This document shows positions 1 through 8,883 of a DNA stretch of 64,000 bases, in pieces. The first letter of the stretch is position 1. Each line of letters begins with the position of its first letter. Source of the stretch: Paenalicyclobacillus mengziensis (GTDB lineage Bacteria; Bacillota; Bacilli; Alicyclobacillales; Alicyclobacillaceae); NCBI RefSeq assembly GCF_017298635.1, contig NZ_CP071182.1, positions 1,240,001-1,304,000 of the forward strand. The letters run 5' to 3'. The translations under genes were made by a program, and so were the position numbers. The notes beneath the pieces were generated by a model. The model had not been told where the DNA came from. It saw nothing but the letters and a program-made list of their open reading frames with translations, and searched no databases.

Positions 1-774
1 AACCTTTTGCTTGTCTTTGGCGTTGAATAACAAGCTGATTGAGGAGTCTACAGGATTGATGACTTCTTGTGAGCAGTTTAACCTGTCGCGAATTGCGCAG
101 ATAGTATTGTAAAATGTGATGTCCAATCGTGCGTCAATTAAGGTATTTTCAGATGCCAAGACGGATTGAATTAAGCCTCCTGGCATCAACCAGCCGCTTC
201 TGGATTTGCAGAACATTTTTAAGAGACGAACCACTTTTCGCAGATTATCGTCCTCGTCATTTTGTTCCAAAAACCATCGAGTGATAGCCCAAGGATCTCT
301 GGGACTCCATGAAGCTCCACAGTGCTCATAGACATAGTTGTCATTCTCATCTAAGAGACGACGATATATTGCGAAATCAACATGATATCCATCAGCATAT
401 TCAACGGTAACAGCATTGGTCTTGACTTCGGGGTCAGTGCGAAAAGATCGCATCTTCTTTTTCAATGAATCTGCGACGATCTGTTTAACCCTTTGTGTAC
501 TATTGGGGATATTATCTGTGTCGAATATGATGGCAATGTCGATATCATATTCACTGTTGTCGTTTTGCGTAATCGTGGACATTGCCATACTGCCTTGAGT
601 CACCGTGTCGACAATTACATAATTCGTGCTATTCTCAGTGTTGTACTCCGTCAATCCATTTTTCAATCTGTCGATGTTTAAGTCGCGTTTTCCACGAAGG
701 TTGGTTTGCTCATCGTTCGACAAGACCACATGATTCCTATAAAACGTATTGAATTTCGAACTCAAATCAAATAT
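1..774 (-). CDS. CD-NTase (CBASS cyclase), second copy, partial at left edge
   Basis: This is a nucleotidyltransferase of the CD-NTase/SMODS type, which makes cyclic oligonucleotide signals in CBASS phage defence. I translated the frame by hand from 774 to 1: 258 codons without a stop, continuing off the window. The active-site GS (QGSMAM), the DxD pair (EYDIDIAIIF) and the third Asp (HVDFAIY) are all present. It is clearly a paralogue of the protein at 2018-3064, whose start MFDLNSKFNT aligns with codons IFDLSSKFNT here. No ATG lies near that point; ATA at 774-772 is the aligned start and sits 8 nt after a strong GGAGG. It overlaps the stop of the SAVED gene, which suggests translational coupling. 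An ATA start is unusual, so a lost ATG is possible. The C-terminus cannot be seen. Confidence 0.85.
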   Translation of the reverse strand, partial: MFDLSSKFNTFYRNHVVLSNDEQTNLRGKRDLNIDRLKNGLTEYNTENSTNYVIVDTVTQGSMAMSTITQNDNSEYDIDIAIIFDTDNIPNSTQRVKQIVADSLKKKMRSFRTDPEVKTNAVTVEYADGYHVDFAIYRRLLDENDNYVYEHCGASWSPRDPWAITRWFLEQNDEDDNLRKVVRLLKMFCKSRSGWLMPGGLIQSVLASENTLIDARLDITFYNTICAIRDRLNCSQEVINPVDSSISLLFNAKDKQKV

Positions 775-1900
775 TGACTTCACCTCCCGTCTGAATGCGT
801 AAATCGGTGAACAATCCCTTCTGTTGCCCGTTAATATTCAAACTCCAATGGTATCTTGGTTGGAGTTGCCTTGAATACTGATAGCTAATAACCTCGGAAA
901 TCCTGTTTGAATCCAACTCGTTGAAAAACTTACCCATTTCAAAAGCCAAACAACTTTGCCCTGAATACAACAAATGCATTTTTGTCACATGCAGAAGTTT
1001 GTTTTGTATTTCCATAATCGTGTCGTACACAGTTTGTCGATACTCACGAAGTTGTACTTTTGAAGTGATAACATTATCACCTGGTTTATCAACGGACAAA
1101 TGAACGATTGGCAGTTGAAACTGTTCCGTATCAACAGAGTCGATTTGCTTTGTAAGACTGATGGCAAGCACTACCTCCGTGGCATTGTGGTCAAGATTAT
1201 CAAGATTTGTCCGTCTTTTGAGCTTGGGGAAATGCTTCTTTTCAGCAGTCAGAGAGACATAAACTTCATTATGTTTGTTGAATTCATAGTATTCGTTAAC
1301 GTACTCCCTCGAAAAATATGTACCCGCTAACATAACGAAAGGAATCGGGGAGACTCCAGTATATCCGCGTTTTAATTGAGCAGTTCTTTCTCTGAATGCC
1401 TTCATATTTTCTTCAATAATTTGGTGAATATCTTTGGCAGTTTCCGATGTCATTACTCCCTGGCATTCACGCTTGATATCAATCACATACTCCTTATAAT
1501 CAAAATGGCTAAGACCTGCAGAATTCTCGTAGTTATCGATTCTCCGACCAATCATGTCGATGTTTAATATGTAATACTTACGTCTGACATGGATGTCGAA
1601 AAATATTCCTAAACCGAGAAGGACAATTCCCACAACGAGTTGTGCCAAATTCAATTGGCTGGTTTGGTCAATTTGTTGAAGTACTTCACTGCTTGGTGTT
1701 TTTAAAATGAATCCAGAAGCCAATGCAAATAGCTTGTCGCCCCAATCGCCTCCAAACGAAGTGGGTATTAGACCAAAACCCATACTTATCATGGACTTGG
1801 CAAATCCTTGTTCCTTCTTCTTTTTACGGAACCCATTAACCACAAAGTATCCAGTAATGACAAGGGCAAGAACAAGAATGCAACTCATTAGGATAAGCAC
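767..1900 (-). CDS. membrane-anchored SAVED-domain CBASS effector
   Basis: Predicted CBASS effector of 377 aa. Residues 1-22 form a hydrophobic helix followed by a KKKK stop-transfer patch, and residues 84-103 form a second helix. The C-terminal part, from about 190 to 370, has the look of a SAVED ligand-binding domain (HLLYSGQSCLAFEMG, then SEVISYQYSR and YHWSLNI). In the known TM-SAVED class, cyclic oligonucleotide binding leads to membrane disruption and abortive infection. The GTG start at 1900 is preceded by a G-rich GGGGGG tract. It lies between two CD-NTases, 117 bp after the first and overlapping the second by 8 nt, so all three are probably one transcript. No Cap2/Cap3 (E1/E2/JAB) genes are visible, which would fit a type I system. 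The SAVED call rests on motifs seen by eye. Confidence 0.8.
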   Translation of the reverse strand: MLILMSCILVLALVITGYFVVNGFRKKKKEQGFAKSMISMGFGLIPTSFGGDWGDKLFALASGFILKTPSSEVLQQIDQTSQLNLAQLVVGIVLLGLGIFFDIHVRRKYYILNIDMIGRRIDNYENSAGLSHFDYKEYVIDIKRECQGVMTSETAKDIHQIIEENMKAFRERTAQLKRGYTGVSPIPFVMLAGTYFSREYVNEYYEFNKHNEVYVSLTAEKKHFPKLKRRTNLDNLDHNATEVVLAISLTKQIDSVDTEQFQLPIVHLSVDKPGDNVITSKVQLREYRQTVYDTIMEIQNKLLHVTKMHLLYSGQSCLAFEMGKFFNELDSNRISEVISYQYSRQLQPRYHWSLNINGQQKGLFTDLRIQTGGEVNI

Positions 1901-2017
1901 GTACCACGCCCCCCAAATCTTCGAAACAATACGACCATGACAAAGGCTTCGACGTAAATATGCACAAGCGGGAATGCTTTTGAGATCTTGGTTTTTATGG
2001 GCTGGTACTGGGAACTC

Positions 2018-3064
2018 CTACTTTTCGCGGTTGCCCTTAAAAATCAGCCACAAAGTACCACCAATCGCCGCCGCGCCCAGAACAAACAAGCTCACCATCA
2101 GTGAACCAGACTCCGATTTTTTATCCTTCATATGTACCAGCGAACTCTCCGCATTTTCAGCCAGATTACTCCAGTAATCGTGTTTGAAGAATCCGTTCCA
2201 AGCGTGCATCGCTTGGGTCTCGGCGCAGTTTCCCGCAAACAAGATGTCAAGCTCCGCTATTGATTTTGTCAATTCCGTGGAAAGGTTTGTGACTTCTCTT
2301 TTGTCTTTACTGTCAAACAACAAGCTGACCTTGCTTGCAATAGGGTTGTACACCTCGTGGGATCTGTTTAGTCTGTCCCGAATTGCACATATTGTCTTGT
2401 AGAAAGTGATATCTAATCGGGGATCGCTTGAAAGGCATTCGGAGGATAACACAGAAAGAACTAAGCCCCCTGGCATCGACCAATCACTTCTGGATTTACA
2501 GAACATCTTTAACAGACGCAGTACCTTTCTTAGATTTCCGTTGTTTTCGTTCTGATTGTTAAACCAGTTTGTAATGGCGCGAGGATCTCTGGGGTTCCAA
2601 TATGCTCCACAGTGTTCATATTTATAATCGCCATTGTTGACCGCGAAACGCCGATAGATCGCGAAGTCAACATGATATCCTTCTGCGTATTCGATTGTAA
2701 TGGCGTTTGTTTTTACTTTTGGATTCGTATTAAATGTACCCATCTTCTTTTTTAATGCTTCAGCAACGATTCCCTTTACTCTATTCGTGTCACCTGGAAT
2801 ATTTGCTTTATCAAAGATGATAGCAATATCAATGTCATACTGATTGTTGTCTCTTTGCGTGATCGAATGCATTGCCATACTGCCTTGGACTATGGTATCA
2901 ACGATTTTGTAGGAGGTATTTTTCTGTAGATTGTAGTCACTTAAACCACTTTCTAACCTCGCAATGTTTAATCTCCTTTTTTCATTCAATTGGTTTTGAT
3001 CATCTCTGGATAGGACAACATGATCTCGATAGAAAGTGTTGAATTTTGAATTTAGGTCAAACAT
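2018..3064 (-). CDS. CD-NTase (CBASS cyclase) with C-terminal transmembrane helix
   Basis: First gene of the CBASS operon, 348 aa. The nucleotidyltransferase core has GS at residues 61-62, metal-binding Asp77 and Asp79 (YDIDIA) and a third Asp at 133 (HVDFAIY). These are the residues needed to join NTPs into a cyclic nucleotide. The ATG has a GGAGGG ribosome site close upstream. Unusually for a CD-NTase, the last 25 residues hold a hydrophobic helix (VSLFVLGAAAIGGTLWLIF) followed by KGNREK, so the enzyme may sit at the membrane next to its TM-SAVED partner. It is paralogous to the gene at 774-1. Product chemistry cannot be read from the sequence. Confidence 0.88.
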   Translation of the reverse strand: MFDLNSKFNTFYRDHVVLSRDDQNQLNEKRRLNIARLESGLSDYNLQKNTSYKIVDTIVQGSMAMHSITQRDNNQYDIDIAIIFDKANIPGDTNRVKGIVAEALKKKMGTFNTNPKVKTNAITIEYAEGYHVDFAIYRRFAVNNGDYKYEHCGAYWNPRDPRAITNWFNNQNENNGNLRKVLRLLKMFCKSRSDWSMPGGLVLSVLSSECLSSDPRLDITFYKTICAIRDRLNRSHEVYNPIASKVSLLFDSKDKREVTNLSTELTKSIAELDILFAGNCAETQAMHAWNGFFKHDYWSNLAENAESSLVHMKDKKSESGSLMVSLFVLGAAAIGGTLWLIFKGNREK

Positions 3065-3139
3065 TCAATATCCCTCCTATCTGTACGTAATCCACGACAC
3101 TGCCAAACACCATACTATCCAATCTCTGGAACAGAACAT

Positions 3140-3145
3140 ATTATA
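3140..3145 (-). promoter_or_regulatory. candidate -10 box for the CBASS operon
   Basis: TATAAT on the minus strand, about 75 nt upstream of the first CD-NTase start. No good -35 is seen at the normal distance, so the promoter assignment is tentative. Confidence 0.4.
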
Positions 3146-3374
3146 TCAGATTATTCGACAAAATAGTGTATCGAAACAGTAGGGTATAAATCCTGAACAA
3201 TGTAATCCGACTGATGAACACGAGGTCAAGAGATTTTAAAAGAGCTTATGCACATACTGTACGGTATTGATAAATGCCAGTGTAAATAGTGCATCCGCTT
3301 GATTGAAACTCGAACCTGCTTAAGATAGAATGTGGACAGGTTATTTCATCCAACTGTATTGTTCGGAGACCAAT

Positions 3375-3437
3375 ACTCCAGTAGTCATAGCACGTCCGTT
3401 AAAAAAAAGGGACGCGCATAGACTATTGGAGTTTTTT
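3375..3437 (+). terminator. imperfect hairpin with T-run
   Basis: Arms ACTCCAGTAGTC (3375-3386) and GACTATTGGAGT (3421-3432), with an inner GTCC/GGGAC pairing around an A8 loop, followed by six T residues. This is terminator-like when read on the plus strand, but no gene ends upstream on that strand. A short RNA or an insulator between divergent units is possible. Confidence 0.45.
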
Positions 3438-3605
3438 GCGTCTCGCTGACTAAAAGCAATAACTCGTGTTGAGTGATGTAGCTCGTTTGCATGGTCGGTG
3501 CTCATAGAAGACTTAAAATCGGCAAGGACACTTACCTGTCCTATTATTTTACAGCTTTGAGTCCGAGGTTATTGATGACATCGGGCATGAGAGGGGGAAC
3601 ACAAT

Positions 3606-4403
3606 TTGGAGAAGGTAGTTGGTTATGTACGGGTCTCGACTCTTACTCAACTGGAGAAAGGACATGGGATCAAGACGCAGGAAGATGCCATCATTGATTA
3701 CTGTCTCAAGAATGAGTTCGAGTTGGTGAAGCTTTTCCGTGATGAGGGAGTCAGCGGTACAGTTGTCAATCGCGAAGGTTTGACTGATGTGCTTGGAGTG
3801 CTTCAGGAAATTAAGAAGGTTGTTGTGCTGAACACTTCGCGACTTTGGCGGAGTGACACTGTGAGGGTGTTGGTTCATCGCGAGATGAAAAAATTTGGTG
3901 CAGACATCTATAGCATTGAACAGCCCACATACAGTATTTACACCAAAGATCCAAATGATTTTCTTATCAACGGAATGATGGAGTTGCTTGATCAGTATGA
4001 ACGTATGTCTATTGCCATGAAGCTAAGTAAAGGGAGAAGGACAAAGGTAAAAAACGGAAGCAAAGGTTGCGGAAAAGCTCCGCTTGGATATCGTTGGCAA
4101 TCCGCCCACATCGAGGTGGACGAATCAAACGCATCAACCGTTCGATTGATGTTCCTTAAGTATCTGGAATTACGAAGTGTAGACAGAGTGATCGCCTATC
4201 TCAATGAACATGGCGTAACTACCCCGAAGGGTATGCCGTTCCGAAAACAATCTATCATCGACATCTTGAAAAATGACTTTTACAAGGGGATCTTGCGACA
4301 TGGGGACCTGATTCTTGAGGGAACTCATACCCCGCTGGTTAACGCGGTGGTGTTCGGGAAAGTTCAAGCGCAATTGAAGCGGAACAGCAGAAGAAGCGGC
4401 TGA
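3606..4403 (+). CDS. serine recombinase (resolvase/invertase family), probably frameshifted at the C-terminus
   Basis: Site-specific serine recombinase of 265 aa. The N-terminal resolvase domain has the catalytic Ser11 in GYVRVST, and the middle (from about residue 150, [14 protein letters not shown]) matches the Recombinase domain of large serine recombinases. The TTG start is preceded by AGGGGG. In this frame the protein ends as LKRNSRRSG, but near 4377 another frame continues as [15 protein letters not shown] and on to a stop at 4463-4465, a highly charged coiled-coil-like tail typical of the family. A single missing base in CAATTGAAGC would explain this. The extended version would overlap tnsA by 34 nt. 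It may resolve cointegrates or mobilise the element. Confidence 0.85.
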   Translation: MEKVVGYVRVSTLTQLEKGHGIKTQEDAIIDYCLKNEFELVKLFRDEGVSGTVVNREGLTDVLGVLQEIKKVVVLNTSRLWRSDTVRVLVHREMKKFGADIYSIEQPTYSIYTKDPNDFLINGMMELLDQYERMSIAMKLSKGRRTKVKNGSKGCGKAPLGYRWQSAHIEVDESNASTVRLMFLKYLELRSVDRVIAYLNEHGVTTPKGMPFRKQSIIDILKNDFYKGILRHGDLILEGTHTPLVNAVVFGKVQAQLKRNSRRSG

Positions 4404-4431
4404 GATACCAGAATGAAGGTAGGCGATACCA

Positions 4432-5262
4432 GTGGCGAAACAGCCGTGGACAGAAGAGAAGATGAACAAGTGGTTGAAGGAGGGGCGTGGACAGGGGACC
4501 GAAAAGTCTTATATTCCCTGGGTGAAAATCAGTGATTTCCCCAGTATCGGAAGGGCTACACGTATATTTGGGGTCAAAATACCACGAATTTACCATCTCC
4601 AATCTGATAATCAATTGCGTTGTTTCCTGCTTTTCGAATGGTCAGCTCTGCCATCGGAAAACGAGATGGATAGCCCGACGACTGTCGTCGATATTCGAGA
4701 GTCATTTCCTCTTTTGAACATGCTTGAAACAATTGACGATAAAGACGACCTCCGCATGGACAAGTTTACGGACAAGGAGACTGGGGTTCCGATGGTGCTC
4801 GTTACCAATTTTTTATTAACTGTTCGAGATGCCAACGGGAAGGAGACCTTTATGGCACGAAGCGTGAAAAATGCGTCCGAACTACGACAGAGTTCCGCGT
4901 TTGAGAACTTGGAAATACAACGGCGATACTGGCGTGCAAAGGGTGTCGAGTGGAAATTGATTACGGACAAGCAGATACCGAAACAGTTCTCGAAAAACGT
5001 GTCCTGGGTGCGTGAAACTTTGCTGGACGACGGTATGGATAGCAACGAAAAGTCGGAACAAGCCCTATTGTTGCACCACGATTTGTTGAGATATCCCGAT
5101 TTGAAACTCGTTGATGTGTTGAATGCCTTTGACTATCGAGAAGGGGTATCACAAGGAATCGGATTGTACCTACTTCGATATTTGATAGCCAAGAAGCGAA
5201 TTCACATTGATATGAATCAGAGTGTGCAGATTGCACGGAAAGTCAGGGACGTTCTTCAGTGA
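4432..5262 (+). CDS. tnsA: Tn7-like transposition endonuclease TnsA
   Basis: 276 aa. In Tn7, TnsA cuts the 5' ends of the transposon while TnsB cuts the 3' ends, giving cut-and-paste movement. Family motifs visible are FEWSALPSENEMDSPTTVVDIRESFPL (written here as two parts, FEWSALPSENE and VVDIRESFPL), with the likely catalytic Asp, and later TVRD followed by ARSVK with the catalytic Lys. A C-terminal winged-helix-like part follows. The GTG start has AAGGTAGG upstream. It is the first of four tightly packed tns genes. Confidence 0.88.
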   Translation: MAKQPWTEEKMNKWLKEGRGQGTEKSYIPWVKISDFPSIGRATRIFGVKIPRIYHLQSDNQLRCFLLFEWSALPSENEMDSPTTVVDIRESFPLLNMLETIDDKDDLRMDKFTDKETGVPMVLVTNFLLTVRDANGKETFMARSVKNASELRQSSAFENLEIQRRYWRAKGVEWKLITDKQIPKQFSKNVSWVRETLLDDGMDSNEKSEQALLLHHDLLRYPDLKLVDVLNAFDYREGVSQGIGLYLLRYLIAKKRIHIDMNQSVQIARKVRDVLQ

Positions 5263-5276
5263 AGGGAGCAACCGCA

Positions 5277-7415
5277 ATGAACGTGGTCGTGAATCAGTTG
5301 TTTGCAGATGAAAAAGGAAGGTTGTTTAGGAGCGTCTTCGTGAACAAGGTGACATCGATTGTTTATCTCATTGAATTGGACAAAAACCAGTTCCCGCACC
5401 CCATGTCGTTTCAGGAGTTTGAGGCTTTAGTTGAGACTGAAGGACTGCAGATGGTTGATGATGACAACACAGTTCGGCTGGACTCCGATGATGATCTGAC
5501 AGATGTGCAGAGGACGAAGCGGGATTTCGCATGGGAAGTAGTGCACTATTTTTTTAAAAAGGTTGAGGGGGAGGAGTTTGCACTTGTTCCGCGATATCGG
5601 CAAGAGGCTATAAAGCTGGCATGTGAAACATTCCGCATCAGCTACAACACTGTAAAAACGTATTTGGTTCGATATTGGTCGGGAGGCGGAGTCAAGAACA
5701 GTGTCCTTCCTCGACTTTCAAATTGTGGCGCACCAGGGAGAGAGAGAAAGGTTAGTGAGAAGAAGCGTGGAAGACCTCGTATTCACGATGGGAATCATGG
5801 GGTCAATGTGGATGACAAAATGAAAAAAGCTATTAAGGCTGGGTTGAACAAGCACTACTACAGCCAGCGGCAGAACAGCTTTCGGGTCGCATACGAGCTA
5901 ACTCTCAGGGACTATTTCTCGATACAGCAAGTGCGGGAAGATGGGGCAACTTACCCTGTGCTTGTGGGGTCAATCCCGTCATACGCTCAATTCTTATACT
6001 GGGCACGAAAATGGAATGATCCTAAGCGTGAGATCAAAACACGGCACGGGGCGCGTGTGTATCAAATGAACCATAGAACAATCATCGGCATTGCTACGGC
6101 GGATGCTGACTTGGGGTGCGCTGACTTATGGGAAATCGATTCTACAATTTTTGACATTTATTTATGCTCGTCGTTGAATCGCGATGTTATCGTCGGTCGT
6201 CCTCGATTGCTTATAGTTACGGATATTTATAGCAGAGTGATTACGGGGGTAGCAGTGACGTTCGAGTCGCTCAATGCTTATGCGGGTGCGATGTTGGCAT
6301 TGGCAAACAGTATGACAAGCAAAGTTGACTATTGCGCCCAATTTGGAATCACGGTTACGGATGAAGACTTTCCATACTGCATCCCTAATCGTATCTTAGC
6401 TGATCGTGGAGAACTTGTTTCCACTCAGATTGAGAATGCAATTGAGCAATTGGGGATTACCATACAGCAAAGCCCGCCATACCGCGCAGACACAAAATCT
6501 GTGGTTGAGCAGATGTTTCATCAGCTTAATTTACAGGTCAAACCTATTGCGGACGGCGTGGTAGTCAAAGGGAACCGCCCGAAAGAACGAGGAGAGATCG
6601 ACTATCGATTAAAGGCAAACTTGACGTTGGAAGAGTTTACGACCCTCATTCTAAAGGTGATCATCTTTCGCAACAAGCATCACGTTTTGGAGGATTATCC
6701 TTTGGACGCAAGCATGATTGAAGCAGGAGTCGAGAAGATTCCTATCAAGCTTTGGGAACATGGGTTGAAACATAAAAAGGGTCAGCTTCGAAGGTTGCCA
6801 CCAGACACGGTGCGGATAGCGTTGTTCCCCAGCGGTGAGGCAACCGTGGGAAGTAGGGGCGTGGCTTTTAGGGGACTCGCTTTTGCATCTGAGTACACGC
6901 TCCGTCAAGGATGGTTCCAGCGGGCACGGACGAAAGGTAGTTGGAAGATAAAAGTCAGCTACAATCCGATGGATCTCACGCTTATCTACGTTCACGATGA
7001 AGATGGACTTGGCGTTTACAAGCTAACGCTATTGGATCATCTTAAACAATACAGTTTCAAGAGTGAGAAAGAGGTCGAGCAAATCCAGGCACTCGAACGC
7101 GAGCGAACCAATCAAAGTAAAGAGCGGGAGTTGAAAGAAAAAATCAAACTGTTTGCTGAGATCGACAGTATTGTCCAAGATGCGAGGACAAAGACGGAAG
7201 CCGAAAGGAATGTCTCAATAAGTAAGACCAAGCGGCTCCGAAATATTAAAGAAAATCAACGGAATGAACGGGAATTGGAGCGGGAGAAGATGCGTGACAA
7301 TCCGAAAGTGGAAGACGCTCCATTAACTTTGACATCCCACGATGATGACGGGGATGAGTTGAATATATTTAGAACGGTTCAGGAGCGGAACTGGGGTGGC
7401 TTAGATGGAGAATAA
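5277..7415 (+). CDS. tnsB: Tn7-like transposase TnsB (DDE)
   Basis: 712 aa from the ATG at 5277, chosen because AAGGGAG lies 8 nt upstream; a GTG at 5259 is in frame. TnsB binds the transposon ends and joins 3' ends to target DNA. The retroviral-integrase-like core shows the Asp of DLWEIDST, the Asp of ILADRGEL and the Glu of SVVEQMFHQL in the right order. The C-terminal 130 residues are Lys/Glu-rich and coiled, as in TnsB and MuA proteins that contact the AAA+ partner. It starts 14 nt after tnsA and overlaps tnsC by 11 nt. Confidence 0.92.
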   Translation: MNVVVNQLFADEKGRLFRSVFVNKVTSIVYLIELDKNQFPHPMSFQEFEALVETEGLQMVDDDNTVRLDSDDDLTDVQRTKRDFAWEVVHYFFKKVEGEEFALVPRYRQEAIKLACETFRISYNTVKTYLVRYWSGGGVKNSVLPRLSNCGAPGRERKVSEKKRGRPRIHDGNHGVNVDDKMKKAIKAGLNKHYYSQRQNSFRVAYELTLRDYFSIQQVREDGATYPVLVGSIPSYAQFLYWARKWNDPKREIKTRHGARVYQMNHRTIIGIATADADLGCADLWEIDSTIFDIYLCSSLNRDVIVGRPRLLIVTDIYSRVITGVAVTFESLNAYAGAMLALANSMTSKVDYCAQFGITVTDEDFPYCIPNRILADRGELVSTQIENAIEQLGITIQQSPPYRADTKSVVEQMFHQLNLQVKPIADGVVVKGNRPKERGEIDYRLKANLTLEEFTTLILKVIIFRNKHHVLEDYPLDASMIEAGVEKIPIKLWEHGLKHKKGQLRRLPPDTVRIALFPSGEATVGSRGVAFRGLAFASEYTLRQGWFQRARTKGSWKIKVSYNPMDLTLIYVHDEDGLGVYKLTLLDHLKQYSFKSEKEVEQIQALERERTNQSKERELKEKIKLFAEIDSIVQDARTKTEAERNVSISKTKRLRNIKENQRNERELEREKMRDNPKVEDAPLTLTSHDDDGDELNIFRTVQERNWGGLDGE

Positions 7416-8883
7416 AATATATCTACCAAATGGCACCGAGGCTCAGATTGCAGTCTATCATGAACCGCAGATTGAAGAGTTTCGAAACCCACTTATTCAA
7501 GCGTTGCCACCTATGGTCAGTAAGCCTGAAATCATTGAGAAGTTGACACGGATGCCGCCCTTTGATCCAAGTGAACGGAATCGGGACAGCTGGGTCAGGG
7601 TTCACCTCCTTACCCGCCTTTATGACATATTTACTGTATTGCCGATACACCTACAGGTATGGGAGATGATTCATTCCCTCCTCATCCAAGGTTATCTGGC
7701 AAGAAATCCATTTGATAAAGCCTATAAGAGCTTCGTGCAAGAGACAGGTAAGCGGATTATTGAACGAACGTACAACGCGGATATGAGTTTTAACTTTCGT
7801 TCCACTGCAAGTGCTGGGACGTTGATCGGCGTGTCTGGAATGGGAAAAACAACGACTGTGAACCAGGTTCTTAGGCACATTCCCAAAGTCCTCGTGCATA
7901 ACGAATACAATCACCAGCATTACAATCAAATACAACTTACGTGGGTGCGATTAGAAACGCCTCATAATGCCAGCCTGAAAGCCTTGTGTCTGCAGTTCTT
8001 TATGAAGGTCGATGAAATCCTGGGTACGGATAACTTCCGTAAGATGGTGTCTCGTAATTTAAGCACGGACTTTATGGTCAATTCCATCGCACAAGTCGCA
8101 CAGAATACTAAATTAGGCGTTTTAATACTCGACGAGATCCAAAACTTAACAAAACGGGGTGGGAACCAACTCATTGACTTTCTGGTATCTCTGATAAATT
8201 CTGCTGGACTGCCGATTTTGCTTGTAGGCACCCCGTCCTCATATGCGTTATTTGAGGGTGAGTTCCGTATTGCGCGACGGCTATCAGGTAGTAAGGAAGT
8301 TTTGTGGAATGCCTTGAAATACGACAAAACATTCCGCCTGTTTCTGGAAGGTATCTGGCGTTACCAGTGGTTGAGGAATTATATACCGCTTTCAGATGAA
8401 CTGGTTTCAGCGATGTTTGAGGAAACACAGGGAATATCGGATCTGGTTGTAAAGCTGTATCTTTATGTCCAACAGTTCTCTATCGAGCATGGCTTAGAGA
8501 CGATCACTCCTGAAATCATAAGGCGGGTTGCCAATCACAGTTTCAGGCTCATGAAACCGATGCTCAATGCACTCAAGACGGGAAATCCATACAAAATTGC
8601 TCAATTTGATGATCTTAGAATTCTGAATGCGAAGGAGCCGACATCATCACCAATTCCCGCACCACCAGTTCAAAAGAGGACTAATGTGGCGAAAAAGGAC
8701 ACGAAAGAAACCCGCCCAACTACCGTTGTCGAGAAACCAAAGAGGAATGTAGATTATCGCGAAGGGGATTTGAGACGTTGTTTTCGAATAGCAAAGCAAG
8801 AAGACGTTGCCCCTGAGACCGTTTTGGAAAAGGCAGGATACATCGACGACATGACGTTTTGGACAGATGGTGGCAACCGATGA
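7405..8883 (+). CDS. tnsC: Tn7-like AAA+ regulator TnsC
   Basis: 492 aa. TnsC is the ATPase that links target selection (TnsD/TniQ) to the TnsAB transposase. Walker A is seen as GVSGMGKTT at about residues 142-150 and Walker B as LGVLILDEIQNL. The N-terminal 100 residues look like a TnsB/TnsA interaction region, and the tail after about 400 is Pro/Lys-rich. The ATG at 7405 is preceded by GGGGTGG and overlaps the end of tnsB; its stop overlaps the start of the next gene, so the four tns genes are one operon. Confidence 0.92.
   Translation: MENKIYLPNGTEAQIAVYHEPQIEEFRNPLIQALPPMVSKPEIIEKLTRMPPFDPSERNRDSWVRVHLLTRLYDIFTVLPIHLQVWEMIHSLLIQGYLARNPFDKAYKSFVQETGKRIIERTYNADMSFNFRSTASAGTLIGVSGMGKTTTVNQVLRHIPKVLVHNEYNHQHYNQIQLTWVRLETPHNASLKALCLQFFMKVDEILGTDNFRKMVSRNLSTDFMVNSIAQVAQNTKLGVLILDEIQNLTKRGGNQLIDFLVSLINSAGLPILLVGTPSSYALFEGEFRIARRLSGSKEVLWNALKYDKTFRLFLEGIWRYQWLRNYIPLSDELVSAMFEETQGISDLVVKLYLYVQQFSIEHGLETITPEIIRRVANHSFRLMKPMLNALKTGNPYKIAQFDDLRILNAKEPTSSPIPAPPVQKRTNVAKKDTKETRPTTVVEKPKRNVDYREGDLRRCFRIAKQEDVAPETVLEKAGYIDDMTFWTDGGNR

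Larger units (their letters stand above)
3065..3605. other. divergent intergenic region with one hairpin, no gene seen
   Basis: This 541-bp gap separates the CBASS operon (minus) from the recombinase-tns operon (plus). It holds the CBASS -10 box and an imperfect hairpin (3375-3432). I looked for TnsB-type end repeats reading into the tns genes; GGACAGGTTATT near 3333 and CCGAGGTTATTG near 3562 resemble each other weakly. I cannot define a transposon end here. Confidence 0.5.
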
